A stretch of DNA of 64,000 nt from Chersky-840 sp035532735 (GTDB taxonomy: Bacteria > Actinomycetota > Acidimicrobiia > Acidimicrobiales > UBA8190), in NCBI GenBank assembly GCA_035532735.1, contig DATKQM010000014.1, positions 62,001 through 126,000 on the forward strand, read 5' to 3'. The position numbers were made by a program, and so were the translations under genes. Positions 59,113-64,000 of this stretch are shown here, one piece after another (the stretch's first letter is position 1; the number at the start of each line of letters is the position of its first letter). The notes beneath the pieces were generated by a model, which searched no databases, was not told the DNA's origin, and worked only from the letters and a program-made list of their open reading frames with translations.

Positions 59113-59894
59113 GCCCGGATCCCGCCGTGGTCACTCCACCGGCCCGACGTTTCGAGGGCAAGACCGCCATCGTCACCGGTGCCGGCTCGGGCATCGGCCG
59201 GGCCACGGCCATCCGCCTGGCGGTGGAGGGAGCGTCGGTGGCCTGTCTCGATGTCGTGCCCGACAACCTCGACGAGACCGTCGAGGCCCTCAGCATCCTG
59301 GGGGGCAAGGCTGTCGCCTACCGCTGTGACGTCACCGACGAGACCGTCGTCCACGACACCGTGACCGAGGTCGCCTCGGCCCTGGGCCGTCCCGACGTCT
59401 TGTGCAACGTGGCGGGCATCGGGACCTTCGCCCACACCGCCGAGATGCCCCTGGAGAAATGGAACCGGATCCTGGCGGTGAACCTGACCGGCACGTTCCT
59501 CATGACCAAGGCCGCGCTCGCCTACATGCTCGAGCCCCCGGGCGGGAGCATCGTCAACATCGCGTCCACCGCAGGCCTCATGGGATCTGCCTACAGCGCC
59601 GCCTACGCGGCCTCGAAGGGTGGCGTGATCATGTTCACCAAGGCCCTGGCCATCGAGTACGCCGGGAGAGGCGTGCGGATCAACGCGGTGGCGCCGGGGG
59701 GAGTCGACACGCCGCTCCTCGGCAGCTTCCAGCTTCCCGAGGGAGGCGACATGAAGCACATCTACCGGATCACGAGCCGGATGGGCTTCTGCACCCCCGA
59801 TCAGATCGCGGCCGCCATCGCCTTCCTGGCGTCGGAGGAGTCCGCGTACACCACCGGCGCGGTCCTGGCCGTCGACGGAGGCATCACCGCGTAG
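59109..59894 (+). CDS. Short-chain dehydrogenase/reductase
   Basis: A 261-residue classical SDR: cofactor loop AIVTGAGSGIGRATAIRLA, acidic Asp in VACLDVVPDN (NAD preference), NVAGIG, and catalytic Ser-Tyr-Lys in IASTAGL and YSAAYAASKGG. ASEESAYTTGAVLAVDGGITA is the usual C-terminus. GTG 59109 overlaps the EthD-like gene. It probably oxidises a hydroxyl of the acyl-CoA or an intermediate of the same cluster. Confidence 0.9.
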   Translation: MSPDPAVVTPPARRFEGKTAIVTGAGSGIGRATAIRLAVEGASVACLDVVPDNLDETVEALSILGGKAVAYRCDVTDETVVHDTVTEVASALGRPDVLCNVAGIGTFAHTAEMPLEKWNRILAVNLTGTFLMTKAALAYMLEPPGGSIVNIASTAGLMGSAYSAAYAASKGGVIMFTKALAIEYAGRGVRINAVAPGGVDTPLLGSFQLPEGGDMKHIYRITSRMGFCTPDQIAAAIAFLASEESAYTTGAVLAVDGGITA

Positions 59895-59920
59895 CGCGAC
59901 GGGCTCCGGTGCCGGGTCGC

Positions 59921-59926
59921 TACCAT
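59921..59926 (+). promoter_or_regulatory. -10 box (TACCAT) before the ThuA-like gene
   Basis: TACCAT is followed by eight bases and GTG 59935 with no Shine-Dalgarno, giving an internal leaderless promoter within the cluster. Confidence 0.55.
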
Positions 59927-59934
59927 CCACGACG

Positions 59935-60630
59935 GTGAGCCCGCCGCCGATGTTCATCGTCACCGACGTGTCTCCGTACCGGGACGGGCCGGCCGGTGTC
60001 CACGGCGTGCTGCCCCAGGCCGGGGTGGCGCTCACGGAGCTGGCCGGGCTGGCCTCGCTCGAGGCGGTGCGCGTCGACGACGTCCCCGCGCTCGATCCGG
60101 TGGCACTGTCGGGCGGGGGCGTGCTGGCGTTGTTCACGATCGGGGAGACCCCGTGGAACGACGCGCAGCGTGCGGCGATCACCGACGGGGTGCGGTCGGG
60201 TCGCCTCGGCATCCTGGGCGTGCACGCCGCCACCGACGCCTGCATGTCGTGGGAGGAGTACGGGGCGCTCATCGGGGCGCGCTTCGACGGCCACCCCTGG
60301 ACCGAGACCTTCGACATCGAGGTCGACGTCGAGCACCCGAGCACGCGTCACCTCGAGGCTGTCTGGCCTTGGCGCGACGAGGTCTATCTGTTTCGGGACC
60401 TCCGACCCGATGCCCGGGTGCTGCTCCGGGTGGCCGAGGGCCAGCTCGACATGGCCGTGGCCGGAGCGCGACGGCCGTCGGTCGGCTTTCCCTTGGCCTG
60501 GTGCTTCAGAGAAGGAGCCGGGCGGGTCTTCTACACCTCGCTCGGGCATTTCCCCGGGGCCTGGGAGACCCCCGCCTATCTGCGCCACCTCCAGGGCGGG
60601 CTGGCCTGGGTCCTCGGAGACGAGGACTGA
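59935..60630 (+). CDS. ThuA-like protein
   Basis: A 231-residue protein of the ThuA (glutamine-amidotransferase-like) fold. Blocks are LGILGVHAATDACMSWEEYGALIGARFDGHPWTETFDIEVD, the WPWRDEVYLFRDLRPDARVLL strand and GAGRVFYTSLGHFPGAWETPAYLRHLQGG. No catalytic Cys of amidotransferases is present. ThuA proteins are linked to keto-sugar metabolism and similar routes; the function here is open. It may start its own transcript. Confidence 0.82.
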   Translation: MSPPPMFIVTDVSPYRDGPAGVHGVLPQAGVALTELAGLASLEAVRVDDVPALDPVALSGGGVLALFTIGETPWNDAQRAAITDGVRSGRLGILGVHAATDACMSWEEYGALIGARFDGHPWTETFDIEVDVEHPSTRHLEAVWPWRDEVYLFRDLRPDARVLLRVAEGQLDMAVAGARRPSVGFPLAWCFREGAGRVFYTSLGHFPGAWETPAYLRHLQGGLAWVLGDED

Positions 60631-60634
60631 GACG

Positions 60635-60949
60635 GTGCATCTCGTCGACACCGTCGAGGTCGAGCCCGAGCGCGTCGAGGACTACCTCGAGGTCATCGGA
60701 ACCCCGGGGATGGCGGTGATGGGCGACGCTGGGGCGTCGTTCGTGTCGTGTGCGACGACGTGCGACGCCATCGGCGAGGCCGTGTGCATCGAGGTGCGGT
60801 GGTCCTTCGACGACCATGTGCAGTGGGACGAGATCCGCAAGAACCTGGTGCTCGATCCCCGGTACCACCAGTACGGGGCCACGGTGGCGTCGCTGCGGGT
60901 GCGAGGGACACGCCGGTTCTTCACTCTGACGACGCCGTCGCAACCGTGA
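60635..60949 (+). CDS. NIPSNAP-like alpha/beta-barrel protein
   Basis: A 104-residue protein: VHLVDTVEVEPERVEDYLEVIGTPGMAVMGDAGASFVSCATTCDAIGEAVCIEVRWSFDDHVQWDEIRKNLVLDPRYHQYGATVASLRVRGTRRFF. The single alpha/beta module with W..DH fits NIPSNAP/EthD ferredoxin folds. Three cysteines are present. GTG 60635 starts four bases after the ThuA stop. The next gene overlaps its end (GTGA). Confidence 0.7.
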   Translation: MHLVDTVEVEPERVEDYLEVIGTPGMAVMGDAGASFVSCATTCDAIGEAVCIEVRWSFDDHVQWDEIRKNLVLDPRYHQYGATVASLRVRGTRRFFTLTTPSQP

Positions 60950-61662
60950 TGCTCCGGCGTTTCGAGGTCTATGCCCTTCGTCCCGACGCGCCCGCCGACG
61001 CCGTGGTCGGGCTCGAAGAGGCGTGTCGTCGGTGTGGGCGGTTCATCCCCGAGGTCCTCGACTCCGCCGTGGGGACGAACCTCTCCGACGCGCCCGTCCA
61101 GCTCGTCTGGGAGCACGGCTACGCCTCGCCTGAGGCGTATCGGCGCTACATGGTGCATCCGTATCACGCCGCGGTCATCGACCGGTACTTGTTGCCCGAT
61201 GCGCCGGAGAGGATCGTCATCGACGGCCCGTTGGGAGCTGGGCTCTACGGCTACCGCTGTGACACCCCCTCGTACCGGATGAGCTCGGGGGTGCGGAGGC
61301 TCGTGCTCTTGCACCTCGACAACCGATCCACCGAGACCGATGTGGCCCGGCTGGCCGAAACCCTCGAAGAAGCCCCGACCGACGTCGGTGGTATGGCCGT
61401 GTCGATCGTGGCCGCCAACTCCATGGGCTCGGCCTGGTTCGACGGTGTCACGCCCCTCATGGGTCCGCCCCGGTGGACCCACATCTGGGAACAGGGATTC
61501 TCGAGCCTCGAGGCACTCGAGGACTACCGCCACGGGGACTCGTCGGTGGCCGCCGTCGAGCGCGGCGGCTGGGACCGACAGTTGGGTGGCATCGTGAAGC
61601 GTTCGGCCGAGCTCTTCTACGAGGTGTCACGAGACACCGAGGAGACATCGGGCCATGAGTGA
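60946..61662 (+). CDS. Dabb-domain (stress-responsive A/B barrel) protein
   Basis: A 238-residue protein with two ferredoxin-like modules. The first, VVGLEEACRRCGRFIPEVLDSAVGTNLSDAPVQLVWEHGYASPEAYRRYMVHPYHAAVIDRYLLPD, is a clear Dabb domain with HPYH. The second, RRLVLLHLDNRSTETDVARLAETLEEA ... WTHIWEQGFSSLEALEDYRHGDSS, is a divergent repeat. Dabb domains bind small hydrophobic ligands or catalyse cyclisation. GTG 60946 or ATG 60949 may be used. Confidence 0.8.
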   Translation: MMLRRFEVYALRPDAPADAVVGLEEACRRCGRFIPEVLDSAVGTNLSDAPVQLVWEHGYASPEAYRRYMVHPYHAAVIDRYLLPDAPERIVIDGPLGAGLYGYRCDTPSYRMSSGVRRLVLLHLDNRSTETDVARLAETLEEAPTDVGGMAVSIVAANSMGSAWFDGVTPLMGPPRWTHIWEQGFSSLEALEDYRHGDSSVAAVERGGWDRQLGGIVKRSAELFYEVSRDTEETSGHE

Positions 61663-62458
61663 CGACGGGTATCTACTCGACAACCGGAAGGCTGCAGCCG
61701 GCGCACGACTCGACGCGTTGGCTGCAGTCTTCGACCCGGTCACGTTCCCACACATCGACGCGCTCGGCATCACCGGGGGATGGCGTTGTTGGGAGGTGGG
61801 CGCGGGCGGCCCGTCGGTGCCGCGGTGGCTCGCCGGGCGGGTCGGTTCGGAGGGGAGGGTGCTCGCCACCGACATCGACGTGTCGTGGACCCGTGGCGGC
61901 GCGGACTCCGGCGTCGAGGTGCGACGCCACGACATCGCCCGTGACGATCCGCCGGGGGAGACCTTCGACCTCGTCCACGCCCGGTTGGTGCTCGTCCATG
62001 TCACCGATCGCGACGCGGCGTTGCGATCGATGGTCCGGTCTCTCTCCCCGGGTGGTTGGCTTCTCGTGGAGGACGCCGACCCCGCACTCCAGCCGTTGAG
62101 CTGTCTCGATCCGAAGCGCCCGGAAGAGGAACTGGCCAACAGGATCCGGACCGGGTTCCGGGCCCTCATGGCGCAGCGTGGCGTGGACCTCGCCTACGGC
62201 CGGAAGCTGCCGCGGCTCCTGCGGACAGCCGGGCTCCTGGACGTGGCCGCCGATGCGTATTTCCCCGTGGCGTTGCCGGCGTGTGGGGTCCTCGAGGCCA
62301 CCACCGTGGCGGTGATTCGCGACCAGCTCGTCGACGATGGCATCGCCACGGACGAGGAGATCGAGTCCCATCTCGCCGCCGTGGCGACGGGGCGCCTCGA
62401 CCTCGCTCAGCCCCCCATGATCTCGGCCTGGGGGCGGGTACCGGGCGACCGGTCCTGA
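61655..62458 (+). CDS. SAM-dependent methyltransferase (class I)
   Basis: A 267-residue Rossmann methyltransferase. Motif I is WRCWEVGAGGPSVPRWLAGRVG, the acidic ribose residue is in VLATDIDVSW, and motif IV/post-I is FDLVHARLVLVHVTDRDAALRSMVRSLSPGGWLLVEDAD. The C-terminal half is helical and variable, probably binding the acceptor. It overlaps the Dabb gene by eight bases and ends the catabolic cluster. Confidence 0.85.
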   Translation: MSDDGYLLDNRKAAAGARLDALAAVFDPVTFPHIDALGITGGWRCWEVGAGGPSVPRWLAGRVGSEGRVLATDIDVSWTRGGADSGVEVRRHDIARDDPPGETFDLVHARLVLVHVTDRDAALRSMVRSLSPGGWLLVEDADPALQPLSCLDPKRPEEELANRIRTGFRALMAQRGVDLAYGRKLPRLLRTAGLLDVAADAYFPVALPACGVLEATTVAVIRDQLVDDGIATDEEIESHLAAVATGRLDLAQPPMISAWGRVPGDRS

Positions 62459-62519
62459 CCGCTCGTCGTAACGGGGCGTCTGCATCGTCGCCCGAGGGCG
62501 CTAGAAGACCGGACTTCGG

Positions 62520-62525
62520 TACGCT
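62520..62525 (+). promoter_or_regulatory. -10 box (TACGCT) of the L,D-transpeptidase gene
   Basis: TACGCT precedes GTG 62531 by five bases and ATG 62534 by eight, with no Shine-Dalgarno. Leaderless initiation at one of these is likely. Confidence 0.5.
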
Positions 62526-62533
62526 CCGTGGTG

Positions 62534-63562
62534 ATGCGATTCCGCCCCAGGCCAGCCGAGCGGAGCGCCGAGCAGGTGTGGTTGATCCCGTCTCCACCAC
62601 CGGCTCGAGCCCCCAGGCCCAGGCGGAGGCGACCCAACGGCGGATCGAGCTCCCTTTTCCTGGTGATCGCGGTGGCGTCGATCGCCACCGGGGGTGCCGC
62701 CGTCGCCTTGGGCCTGGCCGGAGCTCAGAGCCCGGTGAAATCGTCGTCCTCGCATCGAGTCGCCACCAAAGCGGGGGTCCACCACGATCTGGCTCCTGTG
62801 ATCATCCCCGAGGCCCCGCCGCCGGTGATCATCCCCGCGGCGCCCTCGACCAGCGCGGCGATCGACGTGGGCGCCCCGAGCGGACCGAAGCCCAGCACGT
62901 GGAGGAGCTACGTCGTTCCCGCCGTGGCCCCGCTCATCAACAGCGCTCCGTCCAACATCAACGATCCCTCGGTGATCGCCACCGCCACGGTCCGCACCAT
63001 TCCTCTGTACGCGTCGCCGGGTGCGGCCAAGCCCGTGGGCACACTGGCCAACCCGAACTACCTGGGCGCGACGGTGACGCTGCTCGTCACCGGGTACCAG
63101 CCGGGCTGGGTCCAGGCCTACATCCCGATACGACCCAACGAGACCACGAGGTGGATACCGAGCGCGGATCTCACCGTGTCGTTCGTCGACGACCACATCG
63201 TCGTCAGCCTCTCGGCCCGCAAGCTGACGCTCTACCGGAACAACACACCCGTGTTCTCGTCCGAGGTGGCACCGGGTGCCCCGAGCTCGCCCACTCCCAC
63301 CGGCTCGTTCTTCGTGGCCTACATGGTGAAGCTCACCGACCCCGGCAACGTCTATGGGCCCTATGCCATGGGGACCTCGGCGTTCTCGAACACCTACTAC
63401 AGCTTCGACGGGGGCCCCGGCCAGGTGGGGATCCACGGGACGAACGAACCCTGGGTCATCGGGTCCTACGCCAGTCACGGTTGTGTTCGACTGCCCAACA
63501 GCGCCATTACGACGTTGGCCCAGCAGGTGGTCCCGGGCACCCCCGTCGAGATCGAGCACTGA
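62534..63562 (+). CDS. L,D-transpeptidase (YkuD domain)
   Basis: About 342 residues: a basic, Pro-rich cytoplasmic leader, one transmembrane anchor (LFLVIAVASIATGGAAVALGLA) and a linker. An SH3-like segment (TVRTIPLYASPGAAKPVGTLANPNY ... VTGYQPGWVQAYI) is followed by the YkuD catalytic domain: VSLSARKLTLYRNNTPVF, VGIHGTNEPWVIGSYASHGCVRLPNSAITTLA. The catalytic Cys and the two His (IHGT, SHGC) are present. It makes 3-3 crosslinks in peptidoglycan on the outer face. Downstream of the anchor the linker is Pro/Ala-rich. Confidence 0.9.
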   Translation: MRFRPRPAERSAEQVWLIPSPPPARAPRPRRRRPNGGSSSLFLVIAVASIATGGAAVALGLAGAQSPVKSSSSHRVATKAGVHHDLAPVIIPEAPPPVIIPAAPSTSAAIDVGAPSGPKPSTWRSYVVPAVAPLINSAPSNINDPSVIATATVRTIPLYASPGAAKPVGTLANPNYLGATVTLLVTGYQPGWVQAYIPIRPNETTRWIPSADLTVSFVDDHIVVSLSARKLTLYRNNTPVFSSEVAPGAPSSPTPTGSFFVAYMVKLTDPGNVYGPYAMGTSAFSNTYYSFDGGPGQVGIHGTNEPWVIGSYASHGCVRLPNSAITTLAQQVVPGTPVEIEH

Positions 63563-63629
63563 GCCTCGTGACCGACGATGATGAGACCGGCCGCGGCCGA
63601 CACGGCGACGAAGGAGTGGTGAGGTGGCG

Positions 63630-64000
63630 ATGAAAGGGTATGTCCTCACGGTCGAGCGGGTCGTCCCCGCCACCCCCGAGGTGGTCTTCGACGTCCTGGC
63701 CGATGTGAGTCGCCACCACCTGATCGATGGCTCGGGAATGCTCCGAGGTGCGAACGAGGCGGCTCCCCAACGCTTGGCCCTGGGGATGACTTTCGGGATG
63801 GGGATGAAGCTCCTCGTCTCGTACTCGACGGTGAACAAGGTCGTGGAGTTCGAGGAGAACCGACGCCTCGCTTGGAAGACCGGTCCCGAGGGATTCATGG
63901 GCAAGGTGGTGGCCGGCCGGACCTGGCGCTACGAGCTCACGCCTGTCGAGGGGGGAACCCTGGTCAGAGAGAGCTGGGACATCACCGCCGATCACCAGCG
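63630..64000 (+). CDS. SRPBCC-family protein (3' end beyond window)
   Basis: At least 123 residues: MKGYVLTVERVVPATPEVVFDVLADVSRHHLIDGSGMLRG, then FEENRRLAWKTG and VAGRTWRYELTPVEGGTLVRESWDIT. This is the START-like SRPBCC/polyketide cyclase fold with a helix-grip cavity. The role and ligand are unknown. ATG 63630 is chosen; GTG 63624 is in frame, and AAGGAG at 63611-63616 is upstream. The gene is truncated by the window end. Confidence 0.85.
   Translation, partial: MKGYVLTVERVVPATPEVVFDVLADVSRHHLIDGSGMLRGANEAAPQRLALGMTFGMGMKLLVSYSTVNKVVEFEENRRLAWKTGPEGFMGKVVAGRTWRYELTPVEGGTLVRESWDITADHQ

Noticed and set aside
1..64000. CRISPR arrays, rRNA and tRNA genes
   Set aside because: No spaced direct repeats and no cloverleaf with the GGTTCRA arm were found by eye on either strand. 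The tandem repeats listed have no spacers. A tRNA search program was not available.

Overview
The window is high-GC DNA from an actinobacterium. Direct signs are a BldD-type regulator with an intact cyclic-di-GMP signature, F420-type (deazaflavin) reductases, a wax ester synthase/DGAT, an actinobacterial Tad pilus locus without secretin, GTG starts, ATGA/GTGA gene overlaps, and many genes whose start codon lies 5-10 nt after a TAnnnT -10 box (leaderless transcripts). An Acidimicrobiia-like lineage is plausible, but no rRNA or other phylogenetic marker is present, so that is inference.

Layout. 0-5.6 kb: a SnoaL-like protein, an ECF sigma factor overlapping a repeat-rich membrane-anchored protein, then a sulfotransferase, a YjbR protein and a YedK/HMCES abasic-site protein on the minus strand. 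5.6-17.4 kb: a visibly lower-GC block with a complete single-direction Tad pilus operon (SAF/CpaB, CpaE-like ATPase, CpaF, TadB, TadC, Flp pilin, two TadE, TadG, and a 966-residue membrane LysM-SARP/BTAD protein), followed by an SSB without acidic tail and a small unknown gene. This block looks like an inserted or separately evolving island. 17.5-20.1 kb: msrB, then fadE30- and ipdF-like genes of steroid C/D-ring degradation. 20.3-32.5 kb: a heme-copper oxidase locus: an SCO domain fused to a polytopic membrane protein, a lipoprotein, two CtaG proteins, a CuA-like cupredoxin lacking one ligand, subunits II, I and III, a 37-residue membrane protein, and a convergent ctaB-SCO-unknown operon. Subunit I keeps all metal ligands but lacks the usual D- and K-channel residues.

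32.8-45.0 kb: a SURF1-like small membrane protein, an IPT/TIG lipoprotein, a FadD3-like ligase overlapping a zinc alcohol dehydrogenase, a zinc-ribbon/RDD protein with a DUF2752 partner, WS/DGAT, a deazaflavin reductase, a Gfo/Idh/MocA oxidoreductase, an alpha/beta hydrolase with a repeated NG(V/A)PLWE peptide, and a secreted beta-helix protein. 45.2-50.4 kb: a second deazaflavin reductase and a tight four-gene operon combining a sphingosine-1-phosphate-lyase-like enzyme, an FGGY kinase, an MFS transporter and a VOC protein. 50.5-56.4 kb: a frameshifted DUF6817-like gene leading into bldD, then convergent aldo/keto reductase, HAD phosphatase (probable CTG start), a small unknown gene, GH1 beta-glucosidase, 5'-3' exonuclease and GNAT genes.

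56.5-62.5 kb: a seven-gene catabolic cluster of unknown substrate: acyl-CoA ligase, three alpha/beta-barrel proteins, an SDR, a ThuA-like protein and a methyltransferase. The window closes with an L,D-transpeptidase and a truncated SRPBCC gene. Overall the content fits an aerobic heterotroph with steroid/lipid catabolism, an aa3-like respiratory chain and surface pili. The most unusual parts are the oxidase locus, the lyase-kinase operon and the 56-62 kb pathway.
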